From the NCBI RefSeq assembly GCF_000974785.1, contig NZ_BBWV01000001.1, positions 992,001-1,056,000 of the forward strand: DNA of 64,000 nt, read 5' to 3'. Origin of the DNA: Flavihumibacter petaseus NBRC 106054. Lineage in GTDB: Bacteria; Bacteroidota; Bacteroidia; Chitinophagales; Chitinophagaceae. Shown here one piece after another: positions 1 through 7,840 of this stretch. The notes below the pieces were generated by a model. That model had not been told where the DNA came from. It did not search any database and saw only the letters and a program-made list of their open reading frames with translations. Position 1 is the first letter of the stretch. Every line of letters starts with the position of its first letter. Position numbers and translations under genes: made by a program.

Positions 1-937
1 TAAGAAAAGCATTGCCCGTAATATCACTCAGATAGGTAACATAATTTTCGATTGCCGGATGCGAGAGTATCGATTTGATCCCGGCAATTGCATGATCAAG
101 TTTTACAGAGGATGTCTGGAGGGATATTTCCAGCTTAAGATCAGCGCGGCGGAAGGTGCGCAGCGTCAGGTTATCCATGATGCTGTCTACCATCTGTTTG
201 TTGGGCACCGTCACAAATGTTTTCTGGTCGGTACGGATACGGGTGCTGCGCAGTCCGATCTTTTCTACCGTACCCGTAATGGACTGCACTTTCACCAGGT
301 CACCTACATGGAACGGTTTGTCGAAGAAAATAATGAAGGAGGCGATCAGGTTTTCAAGGCTTTCCCTGGCCGCAAGGGCGAGGGCACCGGCAACGATACT
401 AAGACCGGCGAGATAGGTAGTAATGTTCTTGTTAAATGAAAAACGGATAACCAGCAGTATCCCGATGATCACCAGGATTGCTTTGAAAAAATCCTTGAAG
501 AACACCACCATCTGGTTATCTGCCGTATCGGTTGTCAGGTTTGCCCGTTGCTCCATGAGCATGGCGATAAAATCGATGATGCGGCGCAGGAGCCAGATGA
601 AGATCACGACAAAAACTCCCTTTGCCAGGCCATCGACAATGCGCCGGAAGCTGATGTGATACACCTCGATGTCGAGTATCGCAGGAAAATTAAGGCTGTC
701 GAGGGCCAGCATCGTGAAAGTCACGATCAGGAACAGCTGCATGGGTTGCAGCAGCAGTTCTACAAAGCTCTTCTGATCGATCTTCCAGGAACTATGCCGG
801 ATGAGCCGGAAGAGCACCCTTGAAATGGTTCGTGACAGGTATTTTTTGATGGCAAAAACAAAGGCAATAAAAGTCAGGCAGATCAGCCAGCTTCTGATAC
901 TATTGCTTAATACTTCATATGACAGCAGGTCATTCAT
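1..937 (-). CDS. MscS-family mechanosensitive ion channel (C-terminus cut by window edge)
   Basis: Inner-membrane channel expected to release solutes on hypo-osmotic shock. The ATG at 935-937 overlaps the stop of the upstream gene (TAATG), and the frame stays open to base 1, giving about 312 residues. The N-terminal half has several hydrophobic helices. Next comes a glycine/alanine-rich pore-like helix (TTYLAGLSIVAGALALAARE) followed by the MscS beta-domain signature (FDKPFHVGDLVKV, GTVEKIGLRSTRIRT, VPNK). The C-terminal alpha/beta domain is present in part (residues TFRRADLKLEISL onward). It is the last gene of a tightly packed minus-strand run from ftsH, so it is probably co-transcribed with lpxH. 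The family call is firm. The subtype and total length are not visible. Confidence 0.88.
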   Translation of the reverse strand, partial: MNDLLSYEVLSNSIRSWLICLTFIAFVFAIKKYLSRTISRVLFRLIRHSSWKIDQKSFVELLLQPMQLFLIVTFTMLALDSLNFPAILDIEVYHISFRRIVDGLAKGVFVVIFIWLLRRIIDFIAMLMEQRANLTTDTADNQMVVFFKDFFKAILVIIGILLVIRFSFNKNITTYLAGLSIVAGALALAARESLENLIASFIIFFDKPFHVGDLVKVQSITGTVEKIGLRSTRIRTDQKTFVTVPNKQMVDSIMDNLTLRTFRRADLKLEISLQTSSVKLDHAIAGIKSILSHPAIENYVTYLSDITGNAFL

Positions 938-1749
938 TACTTCGATAAATTGTTAAGCGCATAGATAAAAAGGCTGCCATCCTTCAGGCAATACAGCTTG
1001 TCGATGGTGACCTGCATTTTCTGTACACCGGTTAACTGAGCCGGCATGGCAATCTCCTGTAACTGCAAGGCTCCCGGAACATAACTTTCCAGAAGGGTTC
1101 CTTTTCTGCCGATCACTTTTTTGCCGATTACCTGGAAGTCGGTCCAGCCCAGCAAGGCAACTTTGTTTCTGACGCTTCCGAAGTAGTCCAGCACAAATAA
1201 GCCCTTATTCGGATCATACAGGTATACGAGCCGGTCCGCATCAGCGATCTGTTCGGGGGAAGGAGGATCATCAAAAACATTTCTGAAGTCGACGGTTTCA
1301 CCTATCACATTTCCATTATCATCGAGTCGTTTCAGTTTTGCATCGATTTCGTCATATACCCATACCCCGTTATCGTAGGATTGTGCCACAGCCTTTGCCT
1401 GCAGGATCTGCTGTTTACGCATGTCGATGGTGTTGCGCCTGTTCAGCAGCCGGTCAAGCACTACAACGGTGCCAAAATCACGGTAGAACAAAATCAGCTT
1501 GAGCGGATTCGACACGTCCATAGCATAAAGCTTGCCGAAACGGCGGACATCATTGAAGACAGCCACGGAGTCGCCGGTAGCGGAGAGTTTTTTCAGTTCT
1601 CCTTTCTGGCTAAGCAGGTAATAGTTGCCGAGGTTATCAATCCGGAAATCAGCCAGGTCTTTTCCCACCACAGATACCAATGGAAAGCTGTCCGTCTGCG
1701 CCATTCCGGTAAAGGGAAGCATCAGCAGTATCCATAGAAAATACCTCAT
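937..1749 (-). CDS. Secreted hypothetical protein, propeller-like
   Basis: 270 residues starting with a signal peptide (RYFLWILLMLPFTGMAQ, cleavage after AQ). The rest is rich in short beta-strand stretches with repeated GN/DxxG turns (IDNLGNYYLLSQKGELKKL; VWVYDEIDAKLKRLDDNGNV). This resembles an NHL or 6-bladed beta-propeller of the kind common in Bacteroidota. I do not recognise a named family and no catalytic residues stand out. Its start overlaps the stop of lpxH by 4 nt (ATGA) and its stop overlaps the start of the MscS gene, so translation is probably coupled to both. A periplasmic or surface role near lipid A or membrane-tension genes is an inference from position only. Confidence 0.75.
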   Translation of the reverse strand: MRYFLWILLMLPFTGMAQTDSFPLVSVVGKDLADFRIDNLGNYYLLSQKGELKKLSATGDSVAVFNDVRRFGKLYAMDVSNPLKLILFYRDFGTVVVLDRLLNRRNTIDMRKQQILQAKAVAQSYDNGVWVYDEIDAKLKRLDDNGNVIGETVDFRNVFDDPPSPEQIADADRLVYLYDPNKGLFVLDYFGSVRNKVALLGWTDFQVIGKKVIGRKGTLLESYVPGALQLQEIAMPAQLTGVQKMQVTIDKLYCLKDGSLFIYALNNLSK

Positions 1750-2504
1750 GGCTGGTAGTATTTGAGTTCCATGTCCTGCCCGTCAAATACTGCATAGCTG
1801 TCATATCGTAACCAGTCGCCGAGGTTGATGTACCTGCTGTTGCCGGGAAGCCGGAAGTCGATGGGCAGGTGGCGGTGACCGAATACAAAGAAATCGTAGT
1901 GTTTGGCCTGCAGTACATCTTTACAATAGGTGATCAGCCACTCATTGTCTTCGCCGAGAAAATGTTCGTCCGTCTGACCCGTAGCGGCGCGGCTTTTCCG
2001 GCTGAAATAGTTGGCAAGGCCAATACCCCAGGTGGGATGGAGGATTCCGAACAGGAACTGGCTGATGCGGTTGCGGAAAACCTTTTTAATGAATTTGTAG
2101 CCGTGGTCGCCCGGGCCAAGTCCGTCGCCGTGACCGATCAGAAAAGATTTTCCATTGAAGCTGAAAGCTTTCTCTTCGTGATAAACGGGGATACTGAGTT
2201 CGCGCTCGAAATACCCCTTCATCCACATATCGTGATTTCCTACAAAGAAGTGGATAGCGATACCTTTGTCGGTCAGGTTCGCGAGCTTGCCCAATATGCG
2301 TACATAGCCCTTGGGTACAACAGAACGGTATTCGTACCAGAAATCGAAAAGGTCACCAACGATGAAAATGGTTGCAGCATCCTTTTCAATGGTTTCAAGA
2401 AAGCGGACAATTTTTTTCTCCCTGGTAAGACTTTGCTGGTAGTCGGGCGCGCCCAGGTGGAAATCAGAAATGAAATATATTTTTTTCCCGGGTTCCAGTA
2501 ACAT
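1746..2504 (-). CDS. lpxH: UDP-2,3-diacylglucosamine diphosphatase
   Basis: Hydrolyses UDP-2,3-diacylglucosamine to lipid X, the fourth step of lipid A synthesis, at the cytoplasmic face of the inner membrane. The 252 residues show the full calcineurin-like metallophosphatase set: DFH at 14-16, GDLFD at 50-54, GNHD at 89-92, a GHGDG block near 124, and GHRH near 209, which together supply the two-metal site. The length is near that of known LpxH proteins. It starts 21 nt after the preceding gene's stop and overlaps the next gene by 4 nt. Lying in one run with ftsH is notable, since FtsH controls LpxC turnover in E. coli; a link here is inferred. Confidence 0.93.
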   Translation of the reverse strand: MLLEPGKKIYFISDFHLGAPDYQQSLTREKKIVRFLETIEKDAATIFIVGDLFDFWYEYRSVVPKGYVRILGKLANLTDKGIAIHFFVGNHDMWMKGYFERELSIPVYHEEKAFSFNGKSFLIGHGDGLGPGDHGYKFIKKVFRNRISQFLFGILHPTWGIGLANYFSRKSRAATGQTDEHFLGEDNEWLITYCKDVLQAKHYDFFVFGHRHLPIDFRLPGNSRYINLGDWLRYDSYAVFDGQDMELKYYQP

Positions 2505-2525
2505 GGCAGCAAATATAGTTTACCT

Positions 2526-2951
2526 CTACGATTTGCCGGAACGGTACTGCAACACATCACCGGAAATGATGCGTGGTTTACCAGTGATATCTCCGCTGAA
2601 CCAGTAGATCCAGGCACTGGTTGTTTCTCCGGTTTCCGAAAGCGTAACAGCTGTCCGGTCACGACGGTACATCGGTGGTTCATCGTCATCAGGTGTCACA
2701 CCTTCGTAGTCATCCAGCTGGGCGATCGCCCAATCCATTTCATCTATTTCGCGGATACGGTACAGTTCTCCGACAATCCTTGCGCCGCTTTCTTCAGGGA
2801 TGGCTGCGGGATACTCGCCCATATCGTACAATCCGCCTGGAACGGTAGCTTCCCCTACGAGTGTGAAATACCTGCGGATATAGTCATATGCCGCATGATT
2901 AAAACCCTTTCGCAAGGAGCCGTAAACGAAAAGCTGGTAATCCGGAAGCAT
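2526..2951 (-). CDS. Gamma-glutamylcyclotransferase (AIG2/YtfP)-like protein
   Basis: 141 residues from the ATG at 2949-2951, which sits one nucleotide after the stop of the upstream LUD gene (TGATATG). The N-terminal YGSLRKG motif is the substrate-binding loop of the AIG2/GGCT fold, and a glutamate expected to act as general acid/base lies in the segment EIDEMDWAIAQLDDYEG. The C-terminal ARIVGELYRI and AWIYWFSG strands also fit the family. An upstream ATG at 2973-2975 would add 8 residues inside the LUD gene. Members of this family act on gamma-glutamyl or similar cyclisable substrates, and the substrate here is unknown. The frame stays open to 3062 inside the previous gene, but that extension has no family match. 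Confidence 0.83.
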   Translation of the reverse strand: MLPDYQLFVYGSLRKGFNHAAYDYIRRYFTLVGEATVPGGLYDMGEYPAAIPEESGARIVGELYRIREIDEMDWAIAQLDDYEGVTPDDDEPPMYRRDRTAVTLSETGETTSAWIYWFSGDITGKPRIISGDVLQYRSGKS

Positions 2952-2952
2952 A

Positions 2953-3642
2953 TCAAATGATTTTGTTTTTGCCATTTTGGGTCTGATCGCCTGCATCACG
3001 CTGCACCAGGAACACATAGACCTCGCCGGGGCCGTGAACACCGACCACCAGGGTTTTTTCAATATCGGCAGTGCGGCTGGGACCGGAAGCGAAGGTGATC
3101 AGTGAAGGCAGATTGGCGCCGAATTTTTCCCGCATCGCTTTCAATCCATCCTTTACATCATACACGAGCTGATCGGTATAGGCAATGCAGATGTGAACTG
3201 GTGCATATACGCTTGTGGTCCTTCCGCTTTCGGATGCAGAACTCAGCACCAGGGAACCGGTGCGCGCCACCAGGAACTCGCAGGTCGTGATGCTGGCATC
3301 GCAATTTCTGAGTTCTGACTGCCCGGTTCCGATCATCACACCATGGATGCCCTGCCGTACGAGGAACTCTTTCAGCACTGATTCCCGGCAATAGATCCTG
3401 GACCATTCCAGCTGGCGGATCAGTCCGGCCAGCTGACTAATCATTTCCTTTTCATCCATGCAGTACACGAACTTTCCCTGCAAGGCAGTGAACGCATTGG
3501 CGAATACCAGTTCCAGGTCTTCTTCCTGTGGAATGAACACAGACTGGTGGCCTTCACCGGATGGAAATGGAAGAGGCGTTGATTCACTCAACGCCTTCCT
3601 TATTTTTTTCAGGATGTTCTCCTTGGATGCAGAAACATTCAT
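2953..3642 (-). CDS. LUD-domain protein, LutC/YkgG-like
   Basis: 229 residues from the ATG at 3640-3642, one nucleotide after the ftsH stop (TAATATG); an upstream TTG at 3649-3651 is less likely. This is a single LUD domain of the LutC/YkgG type: CEFLVARTGSLVLSS in the middle, then GRTTSVYAPVHICIA, and the terminal GPSRTADIEKTLVVGVHGPG motif typical of the family. LutC proteins act with the iron-sulfur proteins LutA and LutB in L-lactate oxidation. Here the gene is separated from the LutB-like gene at 19218-20600 and sits behind ftsH, an arrangement I recall as common in Bacteroidota. A role in lactate use is plausible but unproven at this locus. Confidence 0.85.
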   Translation of the reverse strand: MNVSASKENILKKIRKALSESTPLPFPSGEGHQSVFIPQEEDLELVFANAFTALQGKFVYCMDEKEMISQLAGLIRQLEWSRIYCRESVLKEFLVRQGIHGVMIGTGQSELRNCDASITTCEFLVARTGSLVLSSASESGRTTSVYAPVHICIAYTDQLVYDVKDGLKAMREKFGANLPSLITFASGPSRTADIEKTLVVGVHGPGEVYVFLVQRDAGDQTQNGKNKII

Positions 3643-3643
3643 A

Positions 3644-5662
3644 TTATGCAATCACCGGCGCATCTTCCACGTCGAGGGTTTTCTTTTCTTCAAAAGGCCT
3701 TTTGCCAATGAGCTGTTCTACATCGCTCTGGAACAGCACTTCTTTATCCAGCAGTTTTTCCGCAAGCAATTCTACCTGCTCTTTCTTTTCGCTCAGCAAC
3801 AACTTTGTACGGTCGTATGCCTGGTCGATCAGTTTGCGAACCTCCTGATCAATCAATTTGGAAGTTTCTTCCGAGTAAGGTTTGGTAAACGAATTCTCCT
3901 GCTGGGGATCGTAAAAGCTCACATTACCCACTTTTTCGTTCATGCCATAGATGGTCACCATGCTATAGGCCATCCTGGTGATCTGCTGCAGATCGTTTTG
4001 CGCGCCGGTGGAGATCTTACCGAAGAAAATCTCTTCAGAAGCACGTCCACCCAGTGTCATACAGATCTGATCCATCAGCTGATCGGTATTGTACAGGTAT
4101 TGCTCTTTCGGCGTGTATTGTGCGTATCCCAGGGCCGCTGTACCCCTTGGCACGATCGTCACTTTCAGTAACGGATAAGCATGTTCGAGATACCAGCCAC
4201 AGATCGCATGACCAGCTTCATGATAGGCAATGATCTTTTTCTCATCAGGAGAAATGATCTTGTTCTTTTTCTCGAGACCTCCGATCACCCGGTCAACGGC
4301 ATCCTGGAAGTCAGTCATATCAACAGCTTCCTTACCCTTGCGGGCTGCGATCAGGGCAGCTTCGTTACAAACGTTGGCGATATCGGCGCCGGCAAAACCT
4401 GGTGTTTGTTCGGCAAGCTTGTGAATATCTACCTGTTCAGAAACCTTGATAGGTTTCAGGTGCACCTTGAAGATGGCTTCGCGTCCTTTTACGTCGGGCT
4501 TGTCGATGCTGATCTGGCGGTCGAAACGACCGGGGCGCAACAGGGCGCTGTCCAGCACATCAGGGCGGTTGGTGGCAGCCAGAACGATGATGCCGCTCTC
4601 TCCGCTGAAGCCGTCCATTTCCACGAGCAGCTGGTTCAGTGTGCTTTCGCGCTCGTCATTGCTCATGATGGCGTTTTTACCACGTGCACGACCGATCGCA
4701 TCGATCTCATCGATGAAGATGATACAGGGGGATTTTTCCCTTGCCTGTTTGAACAGGTCGCGAACACGGCTCGCACCAACCCCTACAAACATTTCCACAA
4801 AATCGCTGCCGCTGAGGCTGAAGAAGGGCACCTGCGCTTCCCCCGCCATGGCCTTGGCCAGCAGGGTTTTACCTGTACCGGGAGGACCGACCAGCAATGC
4901 CCCTTTCGGAATTTTACCACCGAGGTTGGTGTATTTCTTCGGGTTCTTGAGGAAATCAACAATTTCCATTACTTCCACCTTGGCTTCGTCGAGGCCGGCT
5001 ACATCGTTGAACGTGATATTCACTTTGGTACCCTTGTCGAACAGCTGGGCTTTGGATTTACCGATGTTGAAAATTCCACCGGGTCCGGCACCGCCGCCGG
5101 CACCACCACCCATTTTACGCATCAGCAATACCCAGATGAGTACGATGATGAAAATCGGTAGCACGAACTGGAAAATCGGCGCAAGCCAGTCTCCTTCCGT
5201 GTCGTCAATCCGGGGCACTTCCTTTACCTGTGGATTCTTGTTATAGAAATCGCGGAGATCATCAGTGAAAATCTCCGGTTTTGCTATGGTAAATTCGAAC
5301 TGGGGGCCTTTTTCGGTATTCGCATTGATACCTTTTGGCATTTTGTTCTGGTAGTATTCCTTTTTGAGTGCTTCGGGCTTAATGAATACTCTTACGAGAT
5401 TCTTATTACTGATCAGCACTATTTTCTCAACGTCCCCGTTGCTGAGCATTTCCTTTTTGAATTCATCAAAATTGATGCGGCGGGCGTCGGGTGCGAAGCT
5501 GCTGAACAGGTTGAAACCGAGCAGGATCACCGCCAGTGCTCCCCAGATCCAATAAATATTGAAACGGGGGCCTTTGCGGGGTTCGTTGCCGTTTCCATCG
5601 GGCCTGGGTCTCATCCGGTTAAATCCTCCCCTTTCGTTTGGTTTAAAATCTTCCTGTGACAT
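3644..5662 (-). CDS. ftsH: ATP-dependent zinc metalloprotease FtsH
   Basis: Membrane-bound AAA+ protease that pulls out and degrades membrane and short-lived cytosolic proteins. The 672 residues begin with a charged tail, then a transmembrane helix at about 36-57, a periplasmic domain, a second helix at about 163-182 and a Gly-rich linker. The AAA module follows: Walker A GPPGTGKT at 259-266, Walker B IIFIDEID at 314-321, and the second region of homology around [20 protein letters not shown]. The zinc site HEAGH is at 481-485. The ATG at 5660-5662 is the only sensible start. The gene follows rsfS with a 68-nt gap and is followed after one nucleotide by the LUD gene. Confidence 0.98.
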   Translation of the reverse strand: MSQEDFKPNERGGFNRMRPRPDGNGNEPRKGPRFNIYWIWGALAVILLGFNLFSSFAPDARRINFDEFKKEMLSNGDVEKIVLISNKNLVRVFIKPEALKKEYYQNKMPKGINANTEKGPQFEFTIAKPEIFTDDLRDFYNKNPQVKEVPRIDDTEGDWLAPIFQFVLPIFIIVLIWVLLMRKMGGGAGGGAGPGGIFNIGKSKAQLFDKGTKVNITFNDVAGLDEAKVEVMEIVDFLKNPKKYTNLGGKIPKGALLVGPPGTGKTLLAKAMAGEAQVPFFSLSGSDFVEMFVGVGASRVRDLFKQAREKSPCIIFIDEIDAIGRARGKNAIMSNDERESTLNQLLVEMDGFSGESGIIVLAATNRPDVLDSALLRPGRFDRQISIDKPDVKGREAIFKVHLKPIKVSEQVDIHKLAEQTPGFAGADIANVCNEAALIAARKGKEAVDMTDFQDAVDRVIGGLEKKNKIISPDEKKIIAYHEAGHAICGWYLEHAYPLLKVTIVPRGTAALGYAQYTPKEQYLYNTDQLMDQICMTLGGRASEEIFFGKISTGAQNDLQQITRMAYSMVTIYGMNEKVGNVSFYDPQQENSFTKPYSEETSKLIDQEVRKLIDQAYDRTKLLLSEKKEQVELLAEKLLDKEVLFQSDVEQLIGKRPFEEKKTLDVEDAPVIA

Positions 5663-5730
5663 ATTTGTTTAGACTATAAAGAATTACTAATGCTTATAAG
5701 GCCGCTTTGTTCGAAAACAGGCATTTATTG

Positions 5731-6135
5731 TTAAGAATGGTGCTCGGTCATGGGGGCATCGCTCCACATTTCTTCCAGCCGGTAGAATTTACGGGTTTCC
5801 GGAAGCATCACATGAACAACAACATTCACGTAGTCGATCAATACCCACTGCGCTGCCTGCTGACCTTCGTGGCGGTAGGGCAATTCTCCCAAAGCCGCCT
5901 TGACTTCCACTTCTACGGCATCTGCAATCGCCTTTACCTGCGTGGTAGAACTGGCCTGGCAGATGATGAAAAAGTCTGCTACAGCTTCATGGATTTTACG
6001 GAGATCGAGCGATAGTATGTTTTCGCCTTTCTTGTCCTGGATGGCCTTTATGATGGATTTGAGGATCTTGGCATTTTTGGTCAATCTGGTCACACTATTT
6101 CGTTGACGCGCGGCTAAAGCTGACAATGGTTCCAA
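5731..6135 (-). CDS. rsfS: Ribosomal silencing factor RsfS (iojap family)
   Basis: Binds ribosomal protein uL14 and blocks subunit joining under nutrient limitation. The core LKSIIKAIQDKKGENILSLDL, ADFFIICQASSTTQVKAIAD and WVLIDYVNVVVHVMLPETR is diagnostic of the family. The frame has no ATG near the family start. I chose the TTG at 6133-6135, preceded by an A/G-rich stretch, giving 134 residues. A TTG three codons later or a GTG further in are alternatives, and the open frame back to 6261 runs into the birA promoter. The order birA, rsfS, ftsH is one I recall as common in the phylum. Confidence 0.88.
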   Translation of the reverse strand: MEPLSALAARQRNSVTRLTKNAKILKSIIKAIQDKKGENILSLDLRKIHEAVADFFIICQASSTTQVKAIADAVEVEVKAALGELPYRHEGQQAAQWVLIDYVNVVVHVMLPETRKFYRLEEMWSDAPMTEHHS

Positions 6136-6197
6136 TAAACTTTCTTTTTTGTGTTCAATATAAACAGGATGCGTTGGATGGGAACAGGCTACGGCCC

Positions 6198-6226
6198 TTG
6201 TCAAATTAAGGAAATTCCTACATTCG
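6198..6226 (+). promoter_or_regulatory. Probable birA promoter
   Basis: TTG at 6198-6200, an 18-nt spacer, then TACATTCG at 6219-6226, one mismatch from the Bacteroidota -7 consensus TAnnTTTG. Transcription would begin near 6230-6233, which fits the TTG start codon at 6250 and argues against the longer GTG-initiated frame from 6151. Confidence 0.5.
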
Positions 6227-6249
6227 CCCCGATCAAAAATAGTAATCTT

Positions 6250-7008
6250 TTGGCCAAACATTCACACGGTCTTCCCATAGGTCATTCCCTTCACATACTG
6301 GAATCTGTTGATAGCTCCAACAACTATGCCATGGGCCAGGCAAAAACAGGCCAGGCAACACACGGGGAGGGATTTTTCGCCCTGGAACAGACTGCCGGCA
6401 AAGGACAAAGGGGCAAGCGGTGGAGCAGCCGGCCGGGGGAAAATATCATGGTCAGCTTTGTGCTGGAAACCACGTCCCTCCCCGCTCCTGCAATGTTTAC
6501 CCTCAATATGGCACTTGCCCTGGGCATCTGCGACTGGTTCCGCTCGATCGCCGGAGATGAAACTTCCATTAAATGGCCCAACGATATCTATTGGCGTGAC
6601 AGAAAGGCAGGAGGACTACTGGTTGAAAACAGCTGGGTTGGAGACATATGGCAATTTGCCATAGCCGGCATGGGCATCAATGTAAATCAGTCGGCATTCG
6701 GCAGCGACCTTCCCAATGCCGTCAGTGCCCGCCAGATTAGCGGCCGGCATTTTGATGTTTTACAGGAAACACGGGCGCTCGCCAGCGCACTCGAGCATCG
6801 CTGGGCCGCCCTGAAAGCAGGCGATTTCCATGGAATTCTGGATGCTTACAATAAAGCCCTGTATAAACTGGGGGAAGTGGTGACACTGCGAAGGGAAAAC
6901 GTCGTTTTCCAGACCCGGGTGACCGGTGTCAATGCGCAGGGGGAGTTACTTTGTGCTGATGCCGTGGAGCGGACATTCCCGTCGGGAACGGTGGAATGGA
7001 TGCTTTAA
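6250..7008 (+). CDS. birA: Biotin--[acetyl-CoA-carboxylase] ligase
   Basis: Activates biotin with ATP and attaches it to the carboxyl-carrier protein of acetyl-CoA carboxylase and related enzymes. From the TTG at 6250 the product is 252 residues, the usual length of a class I ligase without the DNA-binding domain. Key blocks are LESVDSSNNYAM, the biotinyl-AMP loop GKGQRGKRW (GxGxxGRxW type), SIKWPNDIYW, KAGGLLVE and GMGINVN. The C-terminal SH3-like domain ends at VEWML. The frame is open upstream to 6151 (GTG), but those residues lie ahead of the predicted transcription start and do not resemble the family. Its 3' end overlaps the convergent gene by 80 nt. Confidence 0.92.
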   Translation: MAKHSHGLPIGHSLHILESVDSSNNYAMGQAKTGQATHGEGFFALEQTAGKGQRGKRWSSRPGENIMVSFVLETTSLPAPAMFTLNMALALGICDWFRSIAGDETSIKWPNDIYWRDRKAGGLLVENSWVGDIWQFAIAGMGINVNQSAFGSDLPNAVSARQISGRHFDVLQETRALASALEHRWAALKAGDFHGILDAYNKALYKLGEVVTLRRENVVFQTRVTGVNAQGELLCADAVERTFPSGTVEWML

Positions 7009-7336
7009 GCTGATGTTTGCCCGGCACAAAAACATAGCTATCCAGGTTCACATCCCACTCTGCAGCACGGGCTTCTACCTCAAACCGGTTTTTCTGGTAA
7101 CCTACACGGAAAGATTCCACCATGTATTGCCATAAGAAATTGAGAAATCCCAGCTGCCTGAATTGGCGGATGTGAGCCAGTTCATGCCGCAGCCAGCGCC
7201 GGTTTCCCAGGAACTCTTCGCAGGTAGTATTGTGCAGGTGGATCGTCTTTCCCAATACCATCGCCATCTTCTCAGAGCGAAGCCATTTTGCAGCCACACG
7301 GGCCCAGAAAGAATTTTCCCTGATCCTGTATTTCAC
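6929..7336 (-). CDS. Small HELAH-motif protein, DUF4157-like
   Basis: 135 residues from a GTG at 7334-7336. There is no in-frame ATG upstream, and an element close to TAnnTTTG (TAACTTGA) lies just ahead. The central RWLRHELAHIRQF contains HExxH-type zinc ligands, and the flanking LHNTTCEEFLGN and AAEWDVN match small DUF4157-like metallopeptidase-fold proteins that I recall as widespread in Bacteroidota. There is no signal peptide. The last 27 codons run antisense to the end of birA, an unusually long tail-to-tail overlap. The stop could be genuine or the tail poorly constrained. Activity as a protease is not demonstrated for this family. Confidence 0.72.
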   Translation of the reverse strand: MKYRIRENSFWARVAAKWLRSEKMAMVLGKTIHLHNTTCEEFLGNRRWLRHELAHIRQFRQLGFLNFLWQYMVESFRVGYQKNRFEVEARAAEWDVNLDSYVFVPGKHQLKASIPPFPTGMSAPRHQHKVTPPAH

Positions 7337-7363
7337 CCTATCAAGTTACAATCTTTTGCCTGT

Positions 7364-7840
7364 TCAGCTAAGCTGACTTTGTTTTACGGCCTGCAGAATT
7401 TCTTCCGCATGGGCTTTATTTTTCGGACGCAGAAAAATGCGCAGGATGCGGCCATCGGGCCCGATCAGGAAAGTAGTGCGATGCAACCCCATGTACGTTC
7501 GTCCATACAGCTGTTTTTGTCCCCAGACGCCATAACGATCGATGATATCGTGCGCGGTGTCAGGCAGGAGCCTCATGGGAAGTGCATGCTTGTCTTTGAA
7601 TTTGAGGTGGCTGTCTGCAGAATCGGGACTTACACCAAGCACTTCAATGTTGCTGGATCGCAGTACGGCATAATGATCGCGCAGGTTACATGCCTGAACG
7701 GTACAGGTTGGCGTAAGGTCTTGCGGGTAAAAGAACAGCGCAAGGAATTTTCCCTTGTAATCTTTTAAAGACACTTTTACGCCATCCTGGTCAGTTCCTT
7801 TAAAATCCGGGGCTTTATCCCCTGCCTGAAGTGTTATCAT
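7364..7840 (-). CDS. bcp: Thioredoxin-dependent peroxiredoxin, Bcp/PrxQ type
   Basis: Reduces hydrogen peroxide and organic hydroperoxides using thioredoxin. The 158 residues carry the peroxidatic cysteine at C46 in LTPTCTVQAC, with the resolving cysteine five residues later at C51, which is the atypical 2-Cys PrxQ arrangement. The thioredoxin fold ends with TTFLIGPDGRILRIF. The start ATG overlaps the stop of the M23 peptidase gene by 4 nt (ATGA), so the two are translated from one message. No other redox gene is adjacent. Confidence 0.94.
   Translation of the reverse strand: MITLQAGDKAPDFKGTDQDGVKVSLKDYKGKFLALFFYPQDLTPTCTVQACNLRDHYAVLRSSNIEVLGVSPDSADSHLKFKDKHALPMRLLPDTAHDIIDRYGVWGQKQLYGRTYMGLHRTTFLIGPDGRILRIFLRPKNKAHAEEILQAVKQSQLS

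Noticed and set aside
2976-3062. Long N-terminal extension of the GGCT-like protein
   Set aside because: It overlaps the LUD gene in another frame and gives no family sequence ahead of the YGSLR motif.
4181-5161. 326-codon open frame antisense to ftsH
   Set aside because: An artefact of strong codon bias in ftsH. The sense strand carries all FtsH motifs.
6151-6249. GTG-initiated extension of birA
   Set aside because: It precedes the -7 element at 6219-6226 and lacks ligase-like sequence.
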